A stretch of DNA of 64,000 nucleotides from Pseudomonas brassicacearum subsp. brassicacearum. Its GTDB lineage: Bacteria > Pseudomonadota > Gammaproteobacteria > Pseudomonadales > Pseudomonadaceae. The translations under genes and the position numbers were made by a program. The DNA lies in contig NZ_VZPJ01000001.1 of assembly GCF_008801605.1 (NCBI RefSeq), forward strand, positions 1 through 64,000, in the 5' to 3' direction. The notes beneath the pieces are model-generated. The model searched no databases and was not told where the DNA came from. It saw nothing but the letters and a program-made list of their open reading frames with translations. Below, piece by piece: positions 41,681-50,789 of the stretch (positions within the stretch are counted from its first letter, which is position 1; each line of letters opens with the position of its first letter).

Positions 41681-42574
41681 ATGAGTCAGCACCCCGATCT
41701 TTCCGAACTGGATGCCTTTGCGGCCGTCGCTCGCCATCGCAGCTTTCGCAAGGCCGCCGACGAGCGTGGCGTTTCGGCGTCTGCCTTGAGTCACGCGATG
41801 CGTGCACTGGAAGCACGCCTGGGTGTCAGGCTGCTCAATCGAACCACGCGCAGCGTTACCCCGACCGAGGCCGGCCACCAGCTATTGGCAACGCTGGCCC
41901 CGACCCTGCAGCAGGTTGCCGATGCACTGGCGCAACTGACCTCGATGCAGGAAGTGCCTGCCGGCAAGCTTCGTCTCAACGTGGCGCGTCCGGCGGCGCG
42001 TGCGGTATTTGCGAAAGTGCTCGCGCCATTCGTGGCCAGGTATCCACGTATTCAACTGGACCTGGTCACCGATGATGGCTTGACCGATATCGTGAACGGC
42101 GGGTTTGACGCGGGTGTGCGCTTTGGCGAAAGCCTGGCCGGCGACATGATCGCCGTCCCTGTCGGCCCCCCTCAATCGTTCGTGACCGTGGCCTCGCCAA
42201 CCTATCTGGCCGCGAAGGGAATCGCCCAGGCTCCACGCGACTTGCTCGACCATGCCTGCATCGCCCGACGTTTTCCCAGCGGCAAACTCTATGCCTGGGA
42301 GTATCAGGCACAAGGGCAACCGATCCGCCTGTCCGTCACCGGACCGCTCATTCTTGAAGACGATGCGCTGATGATTCAGGCAGCAAAAGATGGCGCCGGA
42401 ATTGCCTACGTCTACGAGGAGCTGGTGCGCGATGACATCCGCAATGGGCAGCTCACGGAACTGCTCGCGCAATGGAAAGCGCCGCCAAGCCGGTTTTTTC
42501 TCTACTACCCCAGCCGGCGTCACGTACCACCGGCCCTGAAAGCGTTCATCGAGTTCATCCGGGCAGATGATTGA
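41681..42574 (+). CDS. LysR-family transcriptional regulator
   Basis: A 297-residue regulator. The N-terminal helix-turn-helix has LSELDAFAAVARHRSFRKAA and ASALSHAMRALEARLGVRLL followed by NRTTRSVTPTEAG; the effector domain is typical (GKLRLNVARPAARAVFAKVL, GFDAGVRFGESLAGDMIAVP). It belongs to the subgroup that often controls a divergent oxidoreductase gene; the aldo/keto reductase at 40580 is the expected target. Confidence 0.93.
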   Translation: MSQHPDLSELDAFAAVARHRSFRKAADERGVSASALSHAMRALEARLGVRLLNRTTRSVTPTEAGHQLLATLAPTLQQVADALAQLTSMQEVPAGKLRLNVARPAARAVFAKVLAPFVARYPRIQLDLVTDDGLTDIVNGGFDAGVRFGESLAGDMIAVPVGPPQSFVTVASPTYLAAKGIAQAPRDLLDHACIARRFPSGKLYAWEYQAQGQPIRLSVTGPLILEDDALMIQAAKDGAGIAYVYEELVRDDIRNGQLTELLAQWKAPPSRFFLYYPSRRHVPPALKAFIEFIRADD

Positions 42575-42594
42575 CCAACCTGAAACCGGCAGAC

Positions 42595-42628
42595 AAAAAA
42601 AGCCCCGCGACCGAATACGGTGCGGGGC
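42595..42628 (-). terminator. Intrinsic terminator of the minus-strand lipoprotein gene
   Basis: On the minus strand GCCCCGC ... GCGGGGC (42628-42622 and 42608-42602), with inner ACCG/CGGT pairing, is followed directly by seven T (42601-42595). It may also cap the convergent LysR transcript. Confidence 0.85.
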
Positions 42629-42688
42629 AAGGAAATTGGTTGGTTGCGGCCAACCAAAGGAGCACAGTGAAAAACGTTTACGGGCCGG

Positions 42689-43030
42689 TCAGATGCATTC
42701 CTGCGCGGCGCGTTCAAAACTCGAAGGCAGGAGGTTGGAAGCCAGCAAATGTCGCTCGTAGATGAATACCTTGCCGCCGCTGCCAGCCTTGTAGGCTTCC
42801 AGCACGTTGTCTGCCGAGACTTTGCTCGGCACCACGATGCGGTAGCTGCGCTGGGTCTGCGAGACCATCGGGTTCAAGGCATTGCCCTGCAATTTCGGTA
42901 TGACGCATTCAGCGTACTGGGCCGGTGTCTTGCTGGTCTGCAAGGTCAGGGTCGGATCGTTCGGCGCCGAGGCACAACCGGCCAGCAACAACGGGGAAAA
43001 CGCCAGGGGAAGCAAAAATAAAGGGCGCAT
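42689..43030 (-). CDS. Small lipoprotein of unknown function
   Basis: A 113-residue protein with a lipoprotein signal (FLLPLAFSPLLLAGC, then ASAPND). The mature part contains AQYAECVIPKLQGNALNPMV and KVFIYERHLLASNLLPSSFE. It resembles small conserved Pseudomonas lipoproteins; no role can be assigned. The start at 43030 is taken because the upstream residues are not signal-like. A good terminator follows. Confidence 0.75.
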   Translation of the reverse strand: MRPLFLLPLAFSPLLLAGCASAPNDPTLTLQTSKTPAQYAECVIPKLQGNALNPMVSQTQRSYRIVVPSKVSADNVLEAYKAGSGGKVFIYERHLLASNLLPSSFERAAQECI

Positions 43031-43181
43031 GAGTGGGGGTCCTGAAAATAAAATAATCGGTTGCGTGTTCGATGGCGCTGATTTTCCAATGATTGTCGGC
43101 AAAGCAGAACTTGCATTTCGTAATGGTCACTATTACTCCTAGCAATAGTTGCAAGCCGAGAAAGATTGATGAGGTATAGCC

Positions 43182-43418
43182 ATGAGAACGTTTGATCTGA
43201 TTCGCGACGCGGTATTGCCCGACTTCCGTGAGCGGGTGGCTGATTACCTGATCCAGTACGAAAGCGTGCTGTTGAGCAGCACCGAACCCGACCCGGAGCT
43301 CAGGCGCGCCACGGCCAATCAACTGCGCGGTTATTTGCGCGGGTTGAACACCACTCGGGTACTGGGCATGGCGGATTGGGAAGAGCTGGATCGGCGGGTG
43401 GTGAATACGTGGCTTTAG
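43182..43418 (+). CDS. Small acidic protein of unknown function
   Basis: A 78-residue soluble, helical protein (MRTFDLIRDAVLPDFRERVA at the start, ending RRVVNTWL). It has no signal or membrane segment and no recognised motif. The ATG follows GAGGTATAGCC, a fair ribosome site. Proteins of this size and style are common in Pseudomonas. Confidence 0.7.
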   Translation: MRTFDLIRDAVLPDFRERVADYLIQYESVLLSSTEPDPELRRATANQLRGYLRGLNTTRVLGMADWEELDRRVVNTWL

Positions 43419-43463
43419 CGCCCGGCCAAGGACAGGCCGGACTTCCAGGAATGTGTTCGACTC

Positions 43464-43612
43464 ATTGTGGCGAGGGAGCTTGCTCCCGCTGGACTGCGCT
43501 GTAGGAGCTGCCGAAGGCTCAGGCCGCGTTCGGACAATCTCTTGATCTTTCACTTGTGGCTCAAATGTCTGGGAAAGATCGCAGCCTCGCTTCGCTCGAC
43601 AGCTCCTACAGG
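43464..43612. repeat. Composite REP: GTGGCGAGGGAGCTTGCTCCC arm plus TGTAGGAGCTG element
   Basis: A single arm of the GTGGCGAGGGAGC family (43468-43489) is followed by a complete TGTAGGAGCTG-type element (43500-43612) with ends TGTAGGAGCTGCCGAAGG and GACAGCTCCTACA and inner arms that pair only partly. The second element supplies the last codons and the stop of the membrane-protein gene that ends at 43550. Confidence 0.88.
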
Positions 43613-44488
43613 CCCAACGCTCGCTTGCGCCCTGTTCAGCAACCGTTGCACCCACGCGGCATCCTGGTCATTGATCACCCCATAGCGGTTCGGCGGTAGA
43701 AAATTCCAGTGATGGGCGGCCTCGACAAGGCGCTTGAGCTCATCGGCAGACAGCCAGTACGGCGTATCCACCAATGGCATCGGCGGCCCATCGAAACGCC
43801 GGCCCAGTTGCAGGTTTGTGCCAGGGGCGAAAGCGATCGCCAGTTGCTGGCGAGGTTGCAACAGCTTGTCCGGTGCAGGCATTTGCCCTTCCCGTCCGTA
43901 GCTGAAGTCGCCCGAAAATTGCTCTTTGAGCACCAGCCAGTGCCCCGCCGCGGTCTTGGCCAGAATCCATTGCGATACACCGCTGTCTTGCACGCACTTC
44001 AACTTGCCGTCGGTCCATTGCATGAGGGTGTTGCAGTCCGGATCATAGTCGTTGGACCACAGGTTGACGCCGCAGACCAGGGTATGGTGTTCGAGCTCGA
44101 CCAGCCCTTGATCGGGCATCGATTGCCAATATCGCTTGGTCGGGTCGCGCTTATCGCGCAAGTAGTTATGCAGGACCCAGGCAGCCATGAACAGCAAGGT
44201 GGCGAGTACAAGCCAGTCAAGGGAGGCCTCGACGATCCGGTCAAGGTTGACGCCTGGGGCGGATAACCCTTGATAGACCAGCAGCCCCAGCGAAAACGCG
44301 ATGCCTGGCAACACCGGACCCAGGCCCAACGGCGGCACCAGCACCATGATCCAGCTGAAGCGATGCATGGTTGCGTGCTCCCGCGCCCAGGCCAGCTCCT
44401 GCTCCAGCATCGGCACCCGCTCCCGTGGGCCGATGTCAGGATCGGGGGTCTGGAAGCGTATATACAGGCTGTAGGTGTCATCACTCAT
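43550..44488 (-). CDS. Uncharacterised membrane protein with a repeat-derived C-terminus
   Basis: A 312-residue protein. Two hydrophobic segments (WIMVLVPPLGLGPVLPGIAF and LVLATLLFMAAWVLHNYL, about 45-110) are followed by a soluble domain without a known motif. The last 20 or so residues (VGAVERSEAAIFPRHLSHK) and the stop are encoded by the REP-like element at 43500-43612, so the original C-terminus was probably changed by the repeat. The start at 44488 (MSDDTYSLY) has AAGGG eight bases upstream. Confidence 0.75.
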   Translation of the reverse strand: MSDDTYSLYIRFQTPDPDIGPRERVPMLEQELAWAREHATMHRFSWIMVLVPPLGLGPVLPGIAFSLGLLVYQGLSAPGVNLDRIVEASLDWLVLATLLFMAAWVLHNYLRDKRDPTKRYWQSMPDQGLVELEHHTLVCGVNLWSNDYDPDCNTLMQWTDGKLKCVQDSGVSQWILAKTAAGHWLVLKEQFSGDFSYGREGQMPAPDKLLQPRQQLAIAFAPGTNLQLGRRFDGPPMPLVDTPYWLSADELKRLVEAAHHWNFLPPNRYGVINDQDAAWVQRLLNRAQASVGPVGAVERSEAAIFPRHLSHK

Positions 44489-44600
44489 GGATCGGATCAT
44501 GCCCTTGAAGTCATCATGGTCGAGCAACCCTCCGGGTCGCCCCTTGACGCTGGAACAGGCGTATTATCCGGATAACCAGGCGCCATGTAGACACCCATTC

Positions 44601-45086
44601 ATGCCGATCTCCCAAACTCGTCCCTCACCCGCGCCCTTGCTCAAGCCAGGCGAGACAGTGGTCCTGTTCGACGGCGTTTGCAAACTGTGCAATGGCTGGG
44701 CGAAGTTCCTGATCCGCCATGACCACGCCCGCCGCGTGCGGTTGGCCTCCGTACAGTCGCCCGAAGGACAAGCCTTGCTTGCCTGGGCGGGCCTGCCCTT
44801 GCAGCAGTTCGACACCATGGCCGTGGTTCGCGATCAGCATTACTGGGTGCGTTCGGATGCAATTTTTGAAGTCGTAGCCCTGCTGCCCTGGCCCTGGCGC
44901 CCGGTGAAACTGCTGCGCTACGTCCCCCGCAAGCTTCGGGATTGGGCTTATGATCGCATTGCCCTGAATCGTTATCGGCTGTTTGGCAAATACGACGTGT
45001 GCCTTTTACCGAGCCCGGATCATGAGCGGCGTTTCTTGACGGCTCCAACGCCTGGGAGCCATCCGGTGGAACGGATCGGTACTTAG
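44601..45086 (+). CDS. DCC-family thiol-disulfide oxidoreductase (DUF393)
   Basis: A 161-residue protein with the family signature VVLFDGVCKLCNGWAKFLI (D-G-x-C-x-x-C, two redox cysteines) and the later block YWVRSDAIFEVVALLPWPW. Members are predicted thioredoxin-like proteins; the partner is unknown. No clear ribosome site precedes ATG 44601. Its last 4 bp overlap the convergent gene's stop. Confidence 0.88.
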   Translation: MPISQTRPSPAPLLKPGETVVLFDGVCKLCNGWAKFLIRHDHARRVRLASVQSPEGQALLAWAGLPLQQFDTMAVVRDQHYWVRSDAIFEVVALLPWPWRPVKLLRYVPRKLRDWAYDRIALNRYRLFGKYDVCLLPSPDHERRFLTAPTPGSHPVERIGT

Positions 45087-45577
45087 CCCTTCAGTAGCTC
45101 GATCCACTGAGGTGGCGTCATCTTCGTCACCATGATCAGCACAATGACAAACATCCCCAAAAAGCCAAAAACCCCCATCCAGAACCACTTTTGATACACG
45201 GATGAGTATCGATCACCGAGCACCCGCCCGTCCCCAAGCGCGCTCGAAGCCATCACGTATAAACGCTTCTGGAGCACCAGCACAGGAAGCCACAGCGCCC
45301 CCACGCAAAAGAAAATGATCAACGACGTCATTATCCATTCCGTGGTCAGGGGAAGTCCGGCCAGTCTCATTAACAGATAGCCCGTCCCAATCTGAATAAA
45401 GCCCGCCGGCGTGGTAATCCAAGTGTCGAACTGGACGACCGTCCTGGCCACGTGGGCAATGATCTGAGGGTTGGCGGTGCGGCTGGCCGCGATCAGGTAG
45501 AGGTAGGACCCCATGCCGAAGCCGAACAGGAAAATGGCAGCAATGATGTGGAGGTACTTCAGGCAAAGATAGAGCAT
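45083..45577 (-). CDS. DUF2269-type integral membrane protein
   Basis: A 164-residue protein with four hydrophobic segments, beginning LYLCLKYLHIIAAIFLFGFG and ending in WMGVFGFLGMFVIVLIMVTK. The pattern of an early His in a membrane helix and the ending KMTPP fits the DUF2269 family, of unknown function. It is 3 bp downstream of the dehydrogenase gene at 45581, so both are probably in one transcript. Confidence 0.78.
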   Translation of the reverse strand: MLYLCLKYLHIIAAIFLFGFGMGSYLYLIAASRTANPQIIAHVARTVVQFDTWITTPAGFIQIGTGYLLMRLAGLPLTTEWIMTSLIIFFCVGALWLPVLVLQKRLYVMASSALGDGRVLGDRYSSVYQKWFWMGVFGFLGMFVIVLIMVTKMTPPQWIELLKG

Positions 45578-45580
45578 CTG

Positions 45581-46708
45581 TCAGCCCTGCTCGTCAGAGA
45601 AGTGAACGGACAGGCTCAAGTTTTCGGGGTCGTTGATGGCAGCCATGTATTCGTCAACGGTGATTTCACCCACGCAGGCCCGAGCACCGGATTCGGGGAG
45701 ATACCCTTGGGCGACTTTTGCCGCCAAGGCAACGGCTGCACAGCTGGGAATCTCCGGGCCCTTGTCGTTCATGGCGGTGAGCTGCACGTTCATCGACAAC
45801 GGTTCGCCATTGGCCCCCATGCCATGGACGTCGATGTACATTGCGCTTTTGCCATCGCCAAATCGTTCGAACCAGAGCCCCCACCGATGAAGCCTGGCGG
45901 CCCAAGTAACATGGTCACGCACCACCCCCATCCTCATTGCCTGGGCCAGCAGATAATTGGCAATGCCGCCGAGCTTCAAGCCTGAGCCGGCCTTGAAGGT
46001 CAGGGTCTGGGCACCGTAGCGGCTGGCGAAGATATCCATGTCCGGCACGTCGACATTGGCCAATACCCGGGTTCCCATATGGCGCATTCTGCGAAGTGTC
46101 AGATCCTGCCATCCCAGGACCTCATGCACTCGGCCATTCCTGAGTTGCTTGATCGGCTTGCCTGCATAGGCCAGAACGCCTTCGACGGTGGACAACCCCG
46201 GCATCTTGGCCGAAGAGGAAATACCATGTTCGATCGTGTCGATACGTTTAAAGCGATGCCGCTGCTGATCAATGAGTGCGGCCGAGAGCGTCGGCACTGA
46301 GCTGCAACCACTGAGGATCGCCACGCCTGCTTGTTTTGCCCGGGCGTCGAGTGCGCCAATGCCGGTGACGAAGTCTCTGGAATCGGACAGGTCACAGTAG
46401 TTCACACCCGCGTCGATGCAACTTTCGGCCACGGCATAGGATTGCCCTTGGAATGGGCCACCGGTATGGATGACCCATTGGATGTTCATCAATCCAAGGA
46501 TGGATTTGAAGCCCGCTCCCATGGCGTCGCCGCACCAACTTTCACACACCGTGCCCGATTGAGCGTTCAACTCCTCGACTTTGAGCTGCAGTTTTTGGGC
46601 GTCACGCCCCGAAATCACTAGCTGTACACCTGGCATCACCACCAGGTGCCTGGAAACGATACTGCCGAAGTTTCCATACCCGCCGACCACCATCACCCTG
46701 AGCGTCAT
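45581..46708 (-). CDS. Saccharopine dehydrogenase-like NAD(P)-binding protein
   Basis: A 375-residue protein. The nucleotide loop VMVVGGYGNFGSIVSRHL opens a Rossmann domain, followed by VIHTGGPFQGQSYAVAESCI and NYCDLSDSRDFVTGI, which mark the saccharopine dehydrogenase NADP-binding family. The C-terminal part has DVHGMGANGEPLSMNVQLTA. The reaction is not known. The start at 46708 (MTLRVMVVGG) has AAGGATGGA upstream. It precedes the DUF2269 gene closely. Confidence 0.85.
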   Translation of the reverse strand: MTLRVMVVGGYGNFGSIVSRHLVVMPGVQLVISGRDAQKLQLKVEELNAQSGTVCESWCGDAMGAGFKSILGLMNIQWVIHTGGPFQGQSYAVAESCIDAGVNYCDLSDSRDFVTGIGALDARAKQAGVAILSGCSSVPTLSAALIDQQRHRFKRIDTIEHGISSSAKMPGLSTVEGVLAYAGKPIKQLRNGRVHEVLGWQDLTLRRMRHMGTRVLANVDVPDMDIFASRYGAQTLTFKAGSGLKLGGIANYLLAQAMRMGVVRDHVTWAARLHRWGLWFERFGDGKSAMYIDVHGMGANGEPLSMNVQLTAMNDKGPEIPSCAAVALAAKVAQGYLPESGARACVGEITVDEYMAAINDPENLSLSVHFSDEQG

Positions 46709-46804
46709 TCCATCCTTCCCTAAATATTCGATAAAGCCAGCAACCTTGCCACAAGGACGACTCGGTGGTGTACCCCCTCGCCACAAGAGCGGTTCGGCAG
46801 GAGG

Positions 46805-47992
46805 TCAGTGAGTGGCCGCATTAGTTCCCTGTTGATACTCCCGAGGGGTGCAGCCGAACTCGCGGCGAAACACGGTGTGCAGGTATTGCGCCGATTTGAA
46901 GCCGCAATTCTGGGCGATGTCAGCAATCGGCGAATTGGTGTTTTCCAATCCGTTGGCGGCGGCGGCCAGTTTGAAGCGCAGGATTTCGTCGTGGACGCTA
47001 CAACCGCGCTCCTTGCGAAAGTGCGATTCCAGCGATGAGCGCGACACTCCCACATAGGCCGCCACCTGGGCCGTCTTGATGCCCTGGCAGGCGTATTGGC
47101 GGATGAAGAGCAGTGCCTGCATGACATAAGGGTTGCCCAACGGTTGATGCAGGCTCGACACCTGCACATTGATCGCATCCGGCGGTATCAGAATCTGTGT
47201 GCCGGTGGACGGCATGCCGTGCAGCATTTGATGGAGCAGGCGTGCGGCGGTGCGGCCCATGGTTTCGGTGCCCTGGATCACCGAGCTCAGCGGCACCCGC
47301 GTCAGGCTGCGGGTCAGGGGGTCGTTGTCGATGCCGATCAACGCCACCTGCTCGGGCACGGCGATCCCGGCGGTCAGGCAGGCTTGCAGCAACTGCCGGG
47401 CGCGGGCGTCGCTGACGGCGATGATGCCGATGGGTTTGGGCAGGCTTTGCAGCCAGGCGATCTGTTGTTCGACGGCGCTGTCCCACAGCGGTGCGCTGGT
47501 GCCCATGCCGCGATAGACCTCGGCGTGCAGGCCATCGCGCTGCACCAGCCGGCGAAAGGCTTTTTCCCGTTCCTGGGCCCAGCGATTGGCTTGTGCTTCA
47601 GGCAGGCTGAAACAGGCAAAACGGGTTAGCCCGGCCTCGATCAGGTGCTCGTAGGCCAACGTCATCAACGCATCATTGTCGGTGGCGACATAGGGAATGC
47701 CCTTGGGGTAGGCGCGTTCATCCTGATAAGAGCCGCCCACCGCCACCACCGGCAGCTTGATCCCGGCCAGCGCCTCGCCGATCAGCGGGTCGTCGAAGTC
47801 GGCGATGATCCCGTCGCCCTGCCAGCGCTCGATCCCTTTCAAGCGACAGAGAAAATCTTCCTCGAGGAACAAGTCCCAGGACGCGCGCGTGCTGCTCAGG
47901 TAGTTGCCGATGCCGCTGATGATGCCGCGGTCGTAGATCTTGCTGCCGTTGAACAACAGTGCAATGCGGTGAACGGGCGGGACGGTTTTCAT
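46805..47992 (-). CDS. xylR: Xylose operon activator XylR (AraC family)
   Basis: A 395-residue regulator. The N-terminal two thirds form a periplasmic-binding-like sugar sensor ([47 protein letters not shown]), and the C-terminal AraC domain has two helix-turn-helix units ([39 protein letters not shown]). Length and domain order match XylR. The start at 47992 (MKTVPPVHR) is conserved. It is divergent from xylA, which it should activate with D-xylose. Confidence 0.94.
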   Translation of the reverse strand: MKTVPPVHRIALLFNGSKIYDRGIISGIGNYLSSTRASWDLFLEEDFLCRLKGIERWQGDGIIADFDDPLIGEALAGIKLPVVAVGGSYQDERAYPKGIPYVATDNDALMTLAYEHLIEAGLTRFACFSLPEAQANRWAQEREKAFRRLVQRDGLHAEVYRGMGTSAPLWDSAVEQQIAWLQSLPKPIGIIAVSDARARQLLQACLTAGIAVPEQVALIGIDNDPLTRSLTRVPLSSVIQGTETMGRTAARLLHQMLHGMPSTGTQILIPPDAINVQVSSLHQPLGNPYVMQALLFIRQYACQGIKTAQVAAYVGVSRSSLESHFRKERGCSVHDEILRFKLAAAANGLENTNSPIADIAQNCGFKSAQYLHTVFRREFGCTPREYQQGTNAATH

Positions 47993-48072
47993 TGGTTTAA
48001 CCCTGGGCCGATGCACACAGACTAGGCGTGCAAGCGACGAACCTCAATACTCAAAATCGAACGCCCTGTTGG

Positions 48073-48087
48073 TGATTTTCATAATCA
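48073..48087. promoter_or_regulatory. Small dyad TGATT-N5-AATCA in the xylR-xylA gap
   Basis: Inverted repeat TGATTTTCATAATCA, about 60 bp before xylA. XylR of enteric bacteria binds direct repeats, so this may be incidental or a second regulator's site. Confidence 0.3.
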
Positions 48088-48146
48088 GCAGCCACGGGGC
48101 CGGCGTTAGTATCGAGACACCGCCAAGAATAAAAAGGAACTCGCCC

Positions 48147-49463
48147 ATGTCGTACTTCCCTGCTGTCGACAAGATTCGCTACGAGGGTCCCGCCAGCGAC
48201 TCGCCGCTTGCCTTCCGTCACTATGACGCCAACAAACTGGTGCTCGGCAAGCCCATGCGCGAGCACCTGCGCATGGCGGTCTGCTACTGGCATACCTTCG
48301 TCTGGCCGGGATCGGACGTGTTCGGCGCCGGCACGTTCAAGCGCCCGTGGCAGCACGCCGGGGACCCCATGGAACTGGCCATCGGCAAAGCCGAAGCGGC
48401 CTTCGAGTTCTTCTCCAAGCTGGGCATCGACTACTACTGCTTCCACGACACCGATGTCGCCCCCGAAGGCAGTTCGCTCAAAGAGTACCGCGAACACTTC
48501 GCCCTGATGGTCGATCATCTGGAGCGCCATCAGGAAGAGACCGGGATCAAACTGTTGTGGGGCACCGCCAACTGCTTCAGCAACCCGCGTTTTGCCGCCG
48601 GCGCCGCCAGTAACCCGGACCCGCAAGTATTCGCCTGCGCCGCCGCGCAAGTGTTCAGCGCCATGAACGCCACCCAGCGCCTCAAAGGCTCCAACTACGT
48701 GTTGTGGGGCGGCCGTGAAGGTTACGAAACCCTGCTCAACACCGACTTGAAGCGCGAGCGCGAACAGTTGGGCCGCTTCATGCGCATGGTGGTCGAGCAC
48801 AAGCACAAGATCGGCTTCAAGGGCGACCTGCTGATCGAGCCCAAGCCCCAGGAACCGACCAAGCACCAGTACGATTACGACAGCGCCACGGTGTTCGGCT
48901 TCCTGCAACAGTTCGGCCTGGAAAACGAGATCAAGGTCAACATCGAAGCCAACCACGCGACCCTGGCCGGGCACAGCTTCCATCACGAGATCGCCACGGC
49001 CGTCTCCCTGGGCATCTTCGGCAGCATCGACGCCAACCGTGGCGACCCGCAGAACGGCTGGGACACCGACCAGTTCCCCAACAGCGTCGAGGAAATGACC
49101 CTGGCCACCTATGAAATCCTCAAGGCCGGGGGCTTTCGCAATGGTGGGTTCAACTTCGATTCCAAGGTCCGGCGCCAGAGCCTGGACGAGATCGATCTGT
49201 TCCACGGCCATGTCGCCGCCATGGACGTCCTCGCCCTCGCCCTGGAACGCGCGGCGGCCATGGTGCAGAACGATCAGTTGCAACAGTTCAAGGACCAGCG
49301 CTACGCCGGCTGGCAGCAACCATTTGGCAAAGCGGTACTGGCCGGTGACTTCAGCCTTGAATCACTGGCCGAGCATGCCTTCACCAACGAGCTGAATCCC
49401 CAAGCCGTCAGCGGTCGACAAGAGATGCTCGAAAACGTGGTCAATCGGTTCATCTACCCCTGA
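48147..49463 (+). CDS. xylA: Xylose isomerase
   Basis: A 438-residue metal-dependent TIM-barrel enzyme converting D-xylose to D-xylulose. Visible marks: [103 protein letters not shown]. These include the catalytic His and the metal-binding Glu/Asp residues of class II enzymes. The start at 48147 ([10 protein letters not shown]) follows AAAAGGAACTCGCCC. It leads the xylAFGH operon; no xylB is found in the window. Confidence 0.97.
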   Translation: MSYFPAVDKIRYEGPASDSPLAFRHYDANKLVLGKPMREHLRMAVCYWHTFVWPGSDVFGAGTFKRPWQHAGDPMELAIGKAEAAFEFFSKLGIDYYCFHDTDVAPEGSSLKEYREHFALMVDHLERHQEETGIKLLWGTANCFSNPRFAAGAASNPDPQVFACAAAQVFSAMNATQRLKGSNYVLWGGREGYETLLNTDLKREREQLGRFMRMVVEHKHKIGFKGDLLIEPKPQEPTKHQYDYDSATVFGFLQQFGLENEIKVNIEANHATLAGHSFHHEIATAVSLGIFGSIDANRGDPQNGWDTDQFPNSVEEMTLATYEILKAGGFRNGGFNFDSKVRRQSLDEIDLFHGHVAAMDVLALALERAAAMVQNDQLQQFKDQRYAGWQQPFGKAVLAGDFSLESLAEHAFTNELNPQAVSGRQEMLENVVNRFIYP

Positions 49464-49609
49464 CAACGGGCAATGGTCGGGGCACAGGGGCTGTTACATT
49501 CGCGCGACAAATCTGTGCCCACGGCGCGCTGCAACGCTCTACAGTTCTACCCGGTATCACGCTCATCGTCAGGCAGTGTCTTTCAAACAACAATAAAAGG
49601 ACGCACCAC

Positions 49610-50611
49610 ATGAATACATTCAAACGTACCCTGCTCGCCGGCGCCCTCGCCCTGCTCTCGCTTCCGGTCATGGCCGATGCGGCCCATCCGAAAATCGGTT
49701 TTTCCATCGATGACCTGCGCCTGGAACGCTGGTCACGGGACCGTGACTACTTTGTCGCGGCGGCGGAAAAACTCGACGCCAAGGTCTTCGTCCAGTCGGC
49801 CGATGCCAACGAGCAGAAGCAGATCTCGCAGATCGAAAACCTGATCTCCCGCGGCGTCGATGTGATCGTCATCGTGCCATTCAACGCCACCGTGCTGACC
49901 AACGCCGTCGCCGAAGCCAAGAAGGCCGGGATCAAGGTCGTGTCCTACGACCGACTGATCCTAAACGCCGATATCGACGCCTACATTTCCTTCGATAACG
50001 AAAAGGTCGGCGAGATGCAGGCCAGCGGCGTGCTGAAGGCAGCGCCCAAGGGCAATTACTTCCTGCTCGGTGGCGCCCCTACGGACAACAACGCCAAGGT
50101 CCTGCGCGAAGGCCAGATGAAGGTGCTGCAACCGGCCATCGACAAGGGCGACATCAAGATCGTCGGCCAGCAGTGGGTGAAGGAATGGAACCCCACCGAA
50201 GCCCTGAGCATCGTGGAAAACGCCCTGACCCGGAACAACAACAAGATCGATGGCATCGTCGCCTCCAACGACGCCACCGCCGGCGGCGCCATCCAAGCCC
50301 TGGCCGCCCAGAAAATGGCCGGCAAGGTGCCGATCTCCGGCCAGGACGCTGACCTGGCAGCGGTCAAGCGGGTGATCGATGGCACCCAGACCATGACCGT
50401 CTACAAGCCGCTGAAACTGATCGCCTCCGAAGCCGCCAAGCTCTCGGTGCAACTGGCGCGCAACGAGAGGCCGACCTTCAGCTCGCAATACGACAATGGC
50501 AGCAAGAAAGTCGACACCATCCTGCTTACCCCCACGCCGTTGACCAAGGACAACATCGACCTGCTGGAAAAGGACGGGTTCTACACCAAGGCGCAGATCG
50601 CCGGGCAGTGA
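49610..50611 (+). CDS. xylF: D-xylose-binding periplasmic protein
   Basis: A 333-residue sugar-binding protein with a signal peptide (LLAGALALLSLPVMA, then DAAHPKIGFS). Typical XylF text: IGFSIDDLRLERWSRDRDYF, KVFVQSADANEQKQISQIEN, GIKVVSYDRLILNADIDAYI, and ISGQDADLAAVKRVIDGTQT. It would deliver xylose to XylG/XylH. The ATG has AAAAGGACGCACCAC upstream. A REP pair follows before xylG. Confidence 0.96.
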   Translation: MNTFKRTLLAGALALLSLPVMADAAHPKIGFSIDDLRLERWSRDRDYFVAAAEKLDAKVFVQSADANEQKQISQIENLISRGVDVIVIVPFNATVLTNAVAEAKKAGIKVVSYDRLILNADIDAYISFDNEKVGEMQASGVLKAAPKGNYFLLGGAPTDNNAKVLREGQMKVLQPAIDKGDIKIVGQQWVKEWNPTEALSIVENALTRNNNKIDGIVASNDATAGGAIQALAAQKMAGKVPISGQDADLAAVKRVIDGTQTMTVYKPLKLIASEAAKLSVQLARNERPTFSSQYDNGSKKVDTILLTPTPLTKDNIDLLEKDGFYTKAQIAGQ

Positions 50612-50633
50612 TCTGACCAGGCAATCAAGCCCC

Positions 50634-50727
50634 CCTGTGGGAGCGAGCGTGCTCGCGATGACGGCAGCACATCCAACATTGATGCAAGCTGAACCGCCGC
50701 TATCGCGAGCAAGCTCGCTCCCACAGG
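50634..50727. repeat. REP pair (BIME) between xylF and xylG
   Basis: Opposed arms CCTGTGGGAGCGAGCGTGCT and AAGCTCGCTCCCACAGG with a spacer close to that of the tandem block at 1-360 (ATGACGG(C)AGCACATCCAACAT). Located inside the xyl operon after the binding-protein gene, where such hairpins commonly protect the upstream message. Confidence 0.93.
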
Positions 50728-50789
50728 TCACATGGCTTGGCTGCCTGCCCCACTGCTGATGTGTGAGCCCTTTTTCATGAGTCCTTGCC

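Noticed and set aside
50634..50727. Possible small RNA gene in the xylF-xylG gap
   Set aside because: The whole gap is explained by a REP pair present in the same form at 6891-6985.
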